Below are positions 7,403-14,989 of a stretch of DNA of 52,263 bases, piece after piece. The position numbers and the translations under genes are program-made. Every line of letters starts with the position of its first letter. The first letter of the stretch is position 1. Under the pieces are notes generated by a model that was not told the origin of the DNA, did no database searches, and saw only the letters and a program-made list of their open reading frames with translations. The stretch lies in the NCBI RefSeq assembly GCF_003364115.1, contig NZ_NXLL01000013.1:1-52263 (forward strand). The letters run 5' to 3'. Source of the stretch: Helicobacter sp. MIT 00-7814 (GTDB taxonomy: Bacteria > Campylobacterota > Campylobacteria > Campylobacterales > Helicobacteraceae).

Positions 7403-9201
7403 GTGGCTTGATGGACTTGCAAAACTTGATTATTTTTAGAATCTAAGCCCGCATAAGCTAAGACTTTTAAAAACTCGATTTGCGCACCTTTCAAATATCC
7501 CAAATCATTATCCGTAATATCATGGTAAGTCAAGCGAAAATCAAGCCCTAGTGCATTTGTAGCATTGCGCGCATTGTGAGAATCTAACCTTGCGTGATAA
7601 AAATACATTGGACTTACGCGCAAACCTTGATTTGCCCCTAATGGCGAGCTAGGCGCGGGCGGTTGCAACGCAGTGCTTGCACCTAGATTGCTACGCTCTA
7701 GCGCAGCTTTGTGCGCAATATCGGTGTATTGCTCCTTTTCAAGCTTGCCCTTCATATACCAATACTCGCTCATTTCAATGCTAGATTCTAAAATAAATTG
7801 CTTTTGGTTGAGAGAAAGCACAGAATCTCGCGCTATAGTTTGGGGCTCAATTTTCCCTAATGCCACTTTCTTTGCCTTCCTCACATCGCCAAAACTCATA
7901 TAGCGCTCATACTCAAGCAGTTTTGTGCGTTTACTTGGGCGAAAAGTCTCTTTTTCAATCAATCCTGCCTCATTAATGGCATGCAATGTTTCAGGCGGAT
8001 TGACTTGATAGATAAACTTTTTGCGTAGATTTAGGCTCGGGCGCGCGACTTCAAGCAACCACAGCATATTATACGAGCAATTTTCATCAAAAAAATAATA
8101 CCACGCCCACGCATCGCCAAGCTCCCAAATATGCCGATACATCTGCGCAATCTCATCACTTGTAAGATTTAGATCAAACTCCCAAATATCGCGGTTTTCA
8201 GAATCCCGATATTCTTTAATCTTGTCGTAATATGGCAAAATCGAGTAACGCCCCTCATAAAAGCCCAGCAAGCCTTTATACGCAAACGCAAGACCATTTT
8301 CGCTTTTCTCATCAGCGGCAGCTTGGTAATTGATTGCAAAAGAGAGCAAGCGCGAGTTAAAGCCGGAATTTAGCAATAAAAATGTATGCCCAAACATCGA
8401 AGCAGGCGAGTTAATATGCGCGGAAGGAAAAATAAGCGTGGCACTTTTTGGATTGACATAATCGCGCATTTGGTGGAATTCCTCGCATTCTACTTGCGGA
8501 AGATTCTCAAAATTTAGCACAGAATTAAGATAAAAAAAGCGCGCAGGAAAGCGACAAATCGCGTGATAATCTTGCTTTTTTGCCGAACGGCGTGGCAGTG
8601 AAGTCACCGCGGAATCCAAAAGCGCATTTGTTTTTGAAACCTTTTCTTCAAAATCTTTTGGCACTTCCACCAAATCTATTGGCGTATAAAATGCCTTGAT
8701 AGTAGCGATAAGCTCAGCCTCCGCGTCCTTTTTGCCATTTGGCGCGTAAAAAAATTCTAGCGAATCAATCTCGCTTTCCCACCTGCCAAAATGAAGCAAA
8801 TCTCGCCATTGCTTAGAATCTGCAAGCTTGAGCTCTAGGGCTTTGTTGATAGGATTTGTAGATTCTATTCCATTAATTGTATCACCTTCGCGGGAATGAA
8901 TCCCGCTCGGCTCCGCTTCGCGTGCATACTCGGGGTTTTTTTGATTTGTTAGATTTGTAGATTCTGTAATGCTGTTTGGTTGATGAGATTCTATGTCATT
9001 AATTGTATCACCTTCGCGGGAATGAATCCCGCTCGGCTCCGCTCCACTGCGTTGCGCGCTCATACTCGGCGTTTTTTGGTTGCTTAGATTTGTAGATTCT
9101 GCAATGTTTTTTGGTTGATAAGGTTTAGAATCCGCCAGCAGTGGAGGAAAGAGCGAAATAAAAAGAAGCCAAAGAAAAAAGAGTTTGGGAAATTTCATCA
9201 T
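7372..9201 (-). CDS. DUF4105-domain envelope protein, 5' part, frameshifted
   Basis: Signal peptide at residues 1-23 (FFLWLLFISLFPPLLA), so it is exported. The DUF4105 core follows, with SPASMFGHTFLLL and DENCSYNMLWLLE supplying the conserved His and Cys typical of this family. Some members have been linked to lipoprotein processing, but I do not assert that here. Between signal peptide and core lie about 85 residues made of two translated copies of dispersed repeat R1 (shared peptide EPSGIHSREGDTIN). The last residues (CYPSAHLQA) are out-of-frame reading: the genuine C-terminus is encoded at 6953-7402. The gene is either a pseudogene or intact with a sequencing error. Confidence 0.75.
   Translation of the reverse strand: MMKFPKLFFLWLLFISLFPPLLADSKPYQPKNIAESTNLSNQKTPSMSAQRSGAEPSGIHSREGDTINDIESHQPNSITESTNLTNQKNPEYAREAEPSGIHSREGDTINGIESTNPINKALELKLADSKQWRDLLHFGRWESEIDSLEFFYAPNGKKDAEAELIATIKAFYTPIDLVEVPKDFEEKVSKTNALLDSAVTSLPRRSAKKQDYHAICRFPARFFYLNSVLNFENLPQVECEEFHQMRDYVNPKSATLIFPSAHINSPASMFGHTFLLLNSGFNSRLLSFAINYQAAADEKSENGLAFAYKGLLGFYEGRYSILPYYDKIKEYRDSENRDIWEFDLNLTSDEIAQMYRHIWELGDAWAWYYFFDENCSYNMLWLLEVARPSLNLRKKFIYQVNPPETLHAINEAGLIEKETFRPSKRTKLLEYERYMSFGDVRKAKKVALGKIEPQTIARDSVLSLNQKQFILESSIEMSEYWYMKGKLEKEQYTDIAHKAALERSNLGASTALQPPAPSSPLGANQGLRVSPMYFYHARLDSHNARNATNALGLDFRLTYHDITDNDLGYLKGAQIEFLKVLAYAGLDSKNNQVLQVHQATCYPSAHLQA
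8867..8945 (+). repeat. Dispersed element R1, copy A1 (translated in the DUF4105 gene)
   Basis: Begins ATTCCATTAATTGTATC, then the hairpin GCGGGA (8890-8895), loop ATGAA, TCCCGC (8901-8906), then CGGCTCCGCTTCG and ATACTCGG plus a T-run. Read on the minus strand in the DUF4105 frame it encodes NPEYAREAEPSGIHSREGDT and following residues. It is shorter than A2 in the CTCCACTGCG segment. Confidence 0.8.
8959..8992. repeat. Mini-element bounded by AGATTCT, copy 1
   Basis: AGATTCT at 8959-8965, inner GTAATGCTGTTTGGTTGATG, then AGATTCT at 8986-8992. It links R1 copies A1 and A2 and shares its inner TTTGGTTGAT with the copy at 9094-9133. Confidence 0.5.
8995..9082 (+). repeat. Dispersed element R1, copy A2 (translated in the DUF4105 gene)
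   Basis: Nearly the same as A1 through the hairpin (GCGGGA 9016-9021, TCCCGC 9027-9032) but with the longer CTCCGCTCCACTGCG segment seen in copies C and D. In the host gene it encodes SAQRSGAEPSGIHSREGDT. A1 and A2 form a tandem duplication of roughly 125 bases including the mini-element between them. Confidence 0.8.
9094..9133. repeat. Mini-element bounded by AGATTCT/AGAATCC, copy 2
   Basis: AGATTCT (9094-9100), inner GCAATGTTTTTTGGTTGAT, then AGAATCC (9127-9133), adjoining R1 copy A2. Compare 20441-20474, 46171-46206 and 50654-50688. Confidence 0.5.
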
Positions 9202-9271
9202 TATTTATAAAGTAGTGTGTAAAAGCGCCCCATTTTGCAAGTATTTTTGCGTAATGAGGGCTTTTAAAAAA

Positions 9272-9709
9272 TTAAAGTGTAGCTACGCCGCCTAGCACAT
9301 CAGCCATTTGAGCGTCTTTGCTTGCGTAAAGTTTATTGTAGTTTTCTTGCAATGCTACTTTGAAGCCTTCTTTATCCTCAACTTTTAGAAGCTCTACTAA
9401 AGTATCAAGTGACTCGCCCTTGCCTTGCGCGATTTCTTTAGAAAGTTGGTCCATATTTGAAGCCACAAATTCTTGTGTGCGTGTATCCATTACGAGACCT
9501 TCATTTTTACAACCAAGCGTTCCTGAAGTGATACCAAAAGTTTGATTCCAAAGAGTTGAGTTTGTTGTAAGTTGTAAAATATTCCAAACAAGCCCTTTTT
9601 TGTCAATCAAATATGATCCAAGACCACAACCTGTATTCGAGTTTGCCGCAGCAAATGTGCCACTTACCAATGTGCCTGCTAGGGCTAAACTTACTAGAAC
9701 TTTTTTCAT
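9272..9709 (-). CDS. DUF3015-family periplasmic protein
   Basis: A 145-residue secreted protein with a clear signal peptide (MKKVLVSLALAGTLVSGTFA, cleavage near residue 21). The mature part has TGCGLGSYLIDKKG near its start and a second Cys in GTLGCKNEG, giving the Cys pair typical of DUF3015, followed by a helical tail. Function unknown. It starts at ATG behind AGGAGCAGGAC. It lies downstream of cadA, with a palindrome between them, so it is probably transcribed separately. Confidence 0.75.
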   Translation of the reverse strand: MKKVLVSLALAGTLVSGTFAAANSNTGCGLGSYLIDKKGLVWNILQLTTNSTLWNQTFGITSGTLGCKNEGLVMDTRTQEFVASNMDQLSKEIAQGKGESLDTLVELLKVEDKEGFKVALQENYNKLYASKDAQMADVLGGVATL

Positions 9710-9733
9710 TGTCCTGCTCCTAAAATAGATTTT

Positions 9734-9750
9734 GAAAGCTTAAAGCTTTC
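9734..9750. terminator. Perfect 8+1+8 palindrome between cadA and the DUF3015 gene
   Basis: GAAAGCTT and AAGCTTTC flank a single A. On the minus strand it follows cadA by about 40 bases and is followed by AAAATCTATTTT, so it may end cadA transcription. Because it also sits just upstream of the DUF3015 gene, an operator is an alternative. Confidence 0.5.
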
Positions 9751-9789
9751 GGGCGTGCATTGTGCCAATTCTTTACTTAAAAATAGATT

Positions 9790-11856
9790 TTACAATTTCA
9801 AGCATCGCATTGCATTTGCTAAGGCTATCAGCGCCACGCCCACATCGCCAAAAACTGCTTCCCAAATATTTGCCAAGCCAAAAAGCCCAAGCACGATAAA
9901 CGCGCCTTTGACTGCAAGCGCGAAAATAATATTTTGATAAATGATGATTTTTGTTTTTTTAGCGATTTTTATGCTTTTTAAAAGCGTGCCAAGAGAATCA
10001 TTTAGCAAAATCACATCAGCATTTTGATGACTTATATCACTTCCCCCACCCATAGCGATCCCAACATCAGCAAGCGCTAAAGTCGGCGCGTCATTGATTC
10101 CATCGCCTACAAAGGCAACTTTGCCTTTGCCCTTATTTTGAACGCGTGCTTTTAATTCAGAAAAAATCCTTGACTTATCTTGTGGCAATAAGGAATGATA
10201 ATACTCACAACCTAGCTTTTTTGCCACCACTTCGCATGGATATTTCCCATCGCCACTTAGCATAACGCATTCTATGCCCATATTTTTGAGCTCATGTAGC
10301 ACTTCTATCGCGTCATTTTTAAGCTCATCAGCAATTAGAATATAGCCCAAATAGCTTTTATCCACGCTAATATGTATCACGCTTCCTTCCACATGGCAGG
10401 TATTATGCAAAATATCAAACTTATGCAAAATCTTATCATTTCCCGCGATTATCTCGTGATTATCACATACAGCGCGCACACCAAGCCCGGAAAGCTCCTC
10501 ATACTCGCTCACATGGTGCGTGTGGGAAAGCTCCTCATACGCGCTTTTGATAGATTGTGCGATGGGGTGATTTGAGAGATTATGCGCACACAGGGCGTAA
10601 TGCAAAACATCATTTTTACTATAGCCTTGAGCAGGGAAAATATCAATCACCTTAAAAACGCCCTTTGTGAGCGTGCCGGTTTTATCAAACGCGATGAGAG
10701 AGAGCTTACTTAGCGCCTCAAGGTAGTTTGAGCCTTTTAAAAGCGCACCATTTTTACTCGCTGCGCTTAATCCCCCAAAATAGCCAATCGGCACAGACAC
10801 CACCAGCGCACAAGGACAGCTCACCATCAACACCACAAGCGCGCGGTGAATCCACTCTTCAAAAGATTCCCCAAAAACAAGTGGCGGGATAATCGCAATA
10901 AGCACAGCAAGCGCAAGCACGATAGGTGTGTAATAGCGCGCAAAAGTGGTGATGAAATTTTCTGTATAAGATTTTTGCGAAGAAGCATTTGTGATAAGCT
11001 CGGTAATTTTAGCAATTTGGCTTTTTTCAAAAGGGCGCAAGATTCTAAGCTTTATCGCACTTCCTAGCGCAATTGAGCCAGAAAGCACTTCAGAATCCTT
11101 GCTAAAATCACAGGGCAGAGATTCCCCGCTAATTGCCGCGCAGTTAAAACTCGCGCTAGATTCTAAAAGCGTGCTATCACAAGGCAGCATTTCTCCCGCA
11201 TACAGCACGATTTCATCACCCACTTTCAATTCCTTTGGATCAATATCCTCAACCTGTGCGCCTTCAATTTTATGCGCGATGGTTGTTTGGTCCAAAGTAG
11301 CGGCGTTTATTGTGTCTTTTGACTTTTTCACGCTCACATCTTGCAGATATTCCCCCGCGGAAAAAAACAGCATAATACTCACCGCCTCTTCCCACGCACC
11401 AATGCAAAATGCCGCAATGGACGCGCTTAGCATAAGCACATTTTCATCAAAAAACTCTTTTTTCTTAAAACTCCTTAGCGCACCCAAAAACACATTGCGC
11501 CCGCTTACAAGGTAGATCCCAACCCAAAAAATATGAAAAAACACCTCATAATTTTGCGCGCCTTCAATATAGTGAAACACCCAAAGCGACGTCAAAAACA
11601 GCGCCACCAAACCAAGAAGCAAGAAAAACTGCGAATTAAAAAAATAAGTCTTTTCCTTTTTCTCACTCAAAGTCACATCTGGCTCTAGGCGCGCAATGAG
11701 CGCTTTTATAGATTCTATATCATCGCAGTCAATTTGCAAAGTATTAAGCGCAAAAGAAAGTTTGACTTCGCGCACACCCGGCGCATTTTTGAGCTCTTTT
11801 TCAATCTTTGCAGCACAAGAAGCACAATCTAAATTTTTTATAAAAAATGTCTGCAT
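9790..11856 (-). CDS. cadA: Zn/Cd/Co-exporting P1B-type ATPase
   Basis: Inner-membrane pump that uses ATP to expel divalent metal cations. The N-terminal metal-binding domain carries CASC at residues 11-14. Then come membrane helices, the actuator motif SGES, the ion-binding CPCAL motif in the membrane, DKTGTLT with the phosphorylated Asp, HP in LSNHPIAQ, the GDGINDAP hinge, and a final helix with GDVGVALIALAN, the Asp-Gly pattern of the Zn/Cd subgroup. At 688 residues it is close to H. pylori CadA. No metal regulator is adjacent. The region 11857-12024 upstream shows no gene. Confidence 0.92.
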   Translation of the reverse strand: MQTFFIKNLDCASCAAKIEKELKNAPGVREVKLSFALNTLQIDCDDIESIKALIARLEPDVTLSEKKEKTYFFNSQFFLLLGLVALFLTSLWVFHYIEGAQNYEVFFHIFWVGIYLVSGRNVFLGALRSFKKKEFFDENVLMLSASIAAFCIGAWEEAVSIMLFFSAGEYLQDVSVKKSKDTINAATLDQTTIAHKIEGAQVEDIDPKELKVGDEIVLYAGEMLPCDSTLLESSASFNCAAISGESLPCDFSKDSEVLSGSIALGSAIKLRILRPFEKSQIAKITELITNASSQKSYTENFITTFARYYTPIVLALAVLIAIIPPLVFGESFEEWIHRALVVLMVSCPCALVVSVPIGYFGGLSAASKNGALLKGSNYLEALSKLSLIAFDKTGTLTKGVFKVIDIFPAQGYSKNDVLHYALCAHNLSNHPIAQSIKSAYEELSHTHHVSEYEELSGLGVRAVCDNHEIIAGNDKILHKFDILHNTCHVEGSVIHISVDKSYLGYILIADELKNDAIEVLHELKNMGIECVMLSGDGKYPCEVVAKKLGCEYYHSLLPQDKSRIFSELKARVQNKGKGKVAFVGDGINDAPTLALADVGIAMGGGSDISHQNADVILLNDSLGTLLKSIKIAKKTKIIIYQNIIFALAVKGAFIVLGLFGLANIWEAVFGDVGVALIALANAMRCLKL

Positions 11857-12024
11857 AAATCTGTCCTTAAAGTAAATCTCATAGAATCTTGCAATCTTGC
11901 AAATCCCGCAATTTCGCGTGCCAAAATGGCGGTGAGATTCTCATTTTCCCTTAAAAATTAGAATAATTCTTAAGAAGCCTCGCATTATATGATTTTTGGG
12001 TAAAAATCGCGCAATTGTTTTTCT

Positions 12025-12735
12025 CTAAGATTCTAAAATCTCTCTAATTAGCATAATAATCGCGCTTTCACACGCTTGCTTTTGGATACTTGTGCGCGTC
12101 CCTTTGAAGCAATGGCGCTCGATTTTTGCGCCTTTATTTTTGCCCTGCACACTTATAAACACAAGCCCTACAGGCTTTTGCGCACTTCCGCCCAGCGGTC
12201 CTGCAATCCCACTTGTCGCAAGCGCAATATCCGCGCCACTTAGCTCTAGCGCGCCTTTAGTCATCTGTCCAACGACAGATTCACTCACCGCACCAAAAGT
12301 TTCTAAACTTTGAGAATCCACCTTAAGCCACTTTTGCTTTATCGCGTTTGCATAGCTTATCACGCCTCCATCAAAGACTTCTGACGCGCCACTAAGTTTG
12401 GTAAATTGATACGCCAAAAGCCCGCCGGTGCAACTTTCGGCGGTGGTGAGTTTGAGATTTTTTGCTTTTAAGAGATTGAGCGCGATTTGTGGCAGACTTT
12501 CGCCAAAAAGCGCTTTTGAGCCAAAGAGCGCCAAAACTTCCGCGCAAAATCCTTTCAAGCCAGAATCATTTGAGCCAGCGCGCGGTTCATCATTTTCACG
12601 CGCACAAAGCAAAGAATCCTTTTCCTCTAGCACCACACCAAAACGCTGTGCTTGCCTATTGAGCAGGATTTTTGCACTTTGAGAATCCACACCTAATAAA
12701 AGTAAATTTATCTTGCGCATTTTAGATTGTTTCAT
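12025..12735 (-). CDS. pncC: CinA C-terminal family nicotinamide-nucleotide amidase
   Basis: Deamidates nicotinamide mononucleotide in pyridine-nucleotide recycling (family role). The domain runs from about residue 85 to the end, with the landmarks TAESCTGGLLA, FDGGVISYAN, VSESVVGQMTKGAL and TSGIAGPLGGS. The first 80 residues have no match I recognise and are not the full CinA N-terminal domain. The ATG follows GGAGG at ideal spacing, so the extension is probably translated. It is divergent from ppk2. Confidence 0.85.
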   Translation of the reverse strand: MKQSKMRKINLLLLGVDSQSAKILLNRQAQRFGVVLEEKDSLLCARENDEPRAGSNDSGLKGFCAEVLALFGSKALFGESLPQIALNLLKAKNLKLTTAESCTGGLLAYQFTKLSGASEVFDGGVISYANAIKQKWLKVDSQSLETFGAVSESVVGQMTKGALELSGADIALATSGIAGPLGGSAQKPVGLVFISVQGKNKGAKIERHCFKGTRTSIQKQACESAIIMLIREILES

Positions 12736-12839
12736 TTTTTACCTCCGCATACAAAACTTCTAATTTTAAAAGCTATTTTAAGTAACAACTTTTTGTTAAA
12801 TGATACCATATTAGCTTATTTGAATTACAAGGAGTGAGC

Positions 12840-13916
12840 ATGTCTAAGGAAAAGCAGTTGGTTATCCGCCCGGAGAATGAGCTTGATTTAAAAGAAGTGT
12901 ATAAGGCTAAAAATGGTCGCATGAAAGAGAGCTTTTACGAGCAAGAATTGCAAAAACTTCACATTGAATTATGCAAGTTGCAAAATTGGGTGAAAAAGTA
13001 TGATAAAAAAATCGCCATACTTTTTGAAGGGCGCGATGCAGCGGGGAAAGGTGGCACAATCAAAGCATTGAAAGAACATCTAAATCCGCGTGGTTGTCGC
13101 ACGGTGGCACTTCCTAAGCCAAGCGAGGTAGAGCGCACAGAATGGTATTTCAAACGCTATATTTCAACATTGCCAAGCGGTGGGGAAATCGTCTTTTATG
13201 ATCGTAGCTGGTATAACCGCGCGGGTGTGGAGCGCGTGATGGGCTTTTGCTCACAAGAGCAGTATAAAGAGTTTATCACGCAAGTGGCGAATTTGGAGCA
13301 TATGCTAATCGCAAGTGGGACGATGATTTTTAAATATTTCCTTGATGTGGGGAAAGATGAGCAAAAACGCAGAATCTTGCGTCGCAAAACTGATCCGCTT
13401 CGCATGTGGAAGCTAAGTCCGATTGATGATAAATCGCTAAGCTTGTGGAATGAATACACCGAAGCATTTGAAAAAATGTTTGCGCGCACGCATACGCATT
13501 TTTGCCCGTGGATTTTGGTGAATACCAACGACAAAAAGCGCGCAAGGCTCAATATCGCGCGCGATTTGCTAAGCAAAATCGATTATGAAGAAAAGGATCA
13601 AACGCGCGTATGCCTTTTGCCTGATCCGCATATCGTGTGGCAGTATTCTGAATACCAACACCACAGCGATGACCCAACGCAGGAGATTCTAAGGCAGTTT
13701 AAAGAGCGCAAAAAGGCTGAAAAATCCCAAAAGAAAAAAGACAAAAAACTTCAAGCCAAAGAGCAAAAAGAGTTGAAAATCTTAAAAGCAAAAGAGCAAG
13801 AGGTGAAAAAAGAGCTTGCAAAAAGTGGAAAAGATTCTAAACAAAAAGAGCTCAAAGCGCCTAAAGAAAATAAAGAATCTAAGGCAAATCAAGAGAGCAA
13901 AGCTAAAGATTCTTAA
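12840..13916 (+). CDS. ppk2: Polyphosphate kinase 2 with a lysine-rich tail
   Basis: Uses polyphosphate to phosphorylate nucleotides. Walker A is GRDAAGKGGT near residues 64-73; Walker B/lid is DRSWYNRAGVE at 121-131. The start is the ATG at 12840, five bases after AAGGAG (12829-12834); an in-frame GTG at 12834 overlaps that site and is rejected. After the catalytic domain (about residue 285) comes a tail of some 70 residues that is mostly Lys, Glu, Gln and Ser (KAKEQEVKKELAKSGKDSKQ), probably helical or disordered. It could bind polyphosphate, which is inference. The last codons contain the AGATTCT/AGAATCT words common in this genome. Confidence 0.9.
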   Translation: MSKEKQLVIRPENELDLKEVYKAKNGRMKESFYEQELQKLHIELCKLQNWVKKYDKKIAILFEGRDAAGKGGTIKALKEHLNPRGCRTVALPKPSEVERTEWYFKRYISTLPSGGEIVFYDRSWYNRAGVERVMGFCSQEQYKEFITQVANLEHMLIASGTMIFKYFLDVGKDEQKRRILRRKTDPLRMWKLSPIDDKSLSLWNEYTEAFEKMFARTHTHFCPWILVNTNDKKRARLNIARDLLSKIDYEEKDQTRVCLLPDPHIVWQYSEYQHHSDDPTQEILRQFKERKKAEKSQKKKDKKLQAKEQKELKILKAKEQEVKKELAKSGKDSKQKELKAPKENKESKANQESKAKDS

Positions 13917-14095
13917 AAATAGCGCAATAAAATCTCTTTAAGAAAATCTCGCAACCTTAATTGCCTTCTTAATTGCTTCTTTAGTTGCGCTTATTGCGTT
14001 AAATTAAGGAAGCTAAAGGCAAGCGGGATTTTCACTTTTGCAAATTAGAGAATCTAAGCTTTTTTAAAACGCATTTTTTCTCTTTCACTTTTTAT

Positions 14096-14105
14096 CCCCC
14101 CCCCC
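14096..14105. repeat. C10 homopolymer upstream of the SMR operon promoter
   Basis: Ten C in a row end 38 bases before the TATAAT of the SMR operon, about -50 to -60 from the likely transcription start. The rest of 13917-14178 shows no gene. Confidence 0.8.
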
Positions 14106-14143
14106 AGCCACGCGCTACCTTTAAAATTTCTCTACAAAAACGC

Positions 14144-14149
14144 TATAAT
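14144..14149 (+). promoter_or_regulatory. -10 box of the SMR exporter operon
   Basis: TATAAT preceded by GC, 29 bases before the ATG at 14179. No -35 box is obvious, which is normal for sigma-80 promoters in Helicobacter. Confidence 0.6.
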
Positions 14150-14178
14150 TTCTTTTAAAAATTTTTAGGAGAGAGGCG

Positions 14179-14508
14179 ATGCAATCCCGCAAAATGGCAT
14201 GGGCATTTTTACTATTAGCCATAGCTTTGGAAGTGAGTGGCGTAAGCATGCTAAAAGCTTTGCAAAATCCGATATACGGGAAAATCACAATGATTGTATT
14301 TGTGAATTTTTCTTACTTTTTTATGGCATTAGCACTGCGTCAAATCGCCCTTGGCGTGGCATACAGCGTGTGGGAGATTCTAGGGCTTGTGGGCGTGCTG
14401 GCAATTAGCTTTTTGTTTTTTAACCCACATTTAAGCACACAGCAATATTTTGGCATTGTCGTTGGCTTTGTAGGCATTATTTGTATTATTGCTGGTGAAG
14501 AGCATTAG
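14179..14508 (+). CDS. SMR-family efflux subunit, MdtJ-like
   Basis: Small multidrug-resistance type protein of 109 residues with four predicted membrane helices. The proton- and substrate-coupling glutamate is present (Glu18 in LEVSGVSMLKAL). The phrase ALRQIALGVAYSVWEILG resembles MdtJ. The ATG follows AGGAGAGAGG. The partner gene begins 19 bases downstream. In E. coli the MdtJI pair exports spermidine; the substrate here is unknown and could also be quaternary cations. Confidence 0.82.
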   Translation: MQSRKMAWAFLLLAIALEVSGVSMLKALQNPIYGKITMIVFVNFSYFFMALALRQIALGVAYSVWEILGLVGVLAISFLFFNPHLSTQQYFGIVVGFVGIICIIAGEEH

Positions 14509-14527
14509 AAAGATTTAAGGGGGATAA

Positions 14528-14839
14528 ATGGGCTTTTTGATGATTGTATTTTCTGGAATCTTAGATGTGCTGGCAAATCTTTGCTTGCAAAAATCGAATG
14601 GATTTAAGAATCTTATTTGGGGCATTAGCGCACTTGTGCTCGTAGATGTGGCGTTTTTGCTTTTAGCGTATGCAGTGAGTTTTGGCATTGCATTGCCTAT
14701 TGCTTACACGCTGTGGGGTGCTATTGGGATTTTAGGTTCAGTGCTTGGGGGCTATGTGTTTTTTAAACAAAAGCTAAAGCCTATCGGCTATGTAGGCGTG
14801 GTGCTTGTAATAAGCGCGGTTTTGTTGCTAAATCTCTAA
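14528..14839 (+). CDS. SMR-family efflux subunit, MdtI-like, with Asp in place of Glu
   Basis: Partner of the preceding gene: 103 residues, four hydrophobic helices, probably forming an antiparallel heterodimer. The helix-1 motif reads LDVLANLCLQKSNGF, where MdtI-type proteins have EIVANVFLKFSDGF. Thus the essential Glu of the SMR family is Asp13 here while the first subunit keeps Glu18. The phrase ALPIAYTLWGAIGILGSVLGG fits MdtI. A GGGG ribosome site precedes the ATG. Confidence 0.82.
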   Translation: MGFLMIVFSGILDVLANLCLQKSNGFKNLIWGISALVLVDVAFLLLAYAVSFGIALPIAYTLWGAIGILGSVLGGYVFFKQKLKPIGYVGVVLVISAVLLLNL

Positions 14840-14853
14840 GTTAAGAATCTTTA

Positions 14854-14884
14854 CAGATTGCTTCAGCTCTGCCTCGCAGTGACA
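14854..14884 (-). repeat. GTCATTGCGAAG-type interspersed repeat, copy 1
   Basis: On the minus strand it reads GTCACTGCGAGG, a short spacer, GAAGCAATC. The same pattern is at 46129-46170. Repeats of this form occur in many unrelated bacterial genomes. It lies just after the SMR operon. Confidence 0.6.
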
Positions 14885-14961
14885 AATTAAAAAACTTGCA
14901 AACCAAACAACACTAACAAAGGCAGAAATCCAAACAACTATAAAAGGTGGAATGTGCGCTA

Positions 14962-14979
14962 GCGAGACGATACAAATTA
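14962..14979 (-). repeat. R1 fragment next to the flgK 3' end
   Basis: The + strand reads GCGAGACGATACAAATTA, the same terminal segment that ends R1 copy E before fliP (GAGACGATACAATTTA). Only the end is retained; no full hairpin can be recognised. The region 14840-14989 holds only this and the preceding repeat. Confidence 0.5.
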
Positions 14980-14989
14980 ATGAAATACG

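Noticed and set aside
7370-7445. Programmed -1 ribosomal frameshift in the DUF4105 gene
   Set aside because: The overlap of the two frames contains no X-XXY-YYZ slippery heptamer and no obvious downstream structure; mutation or sequencing error is simpler.
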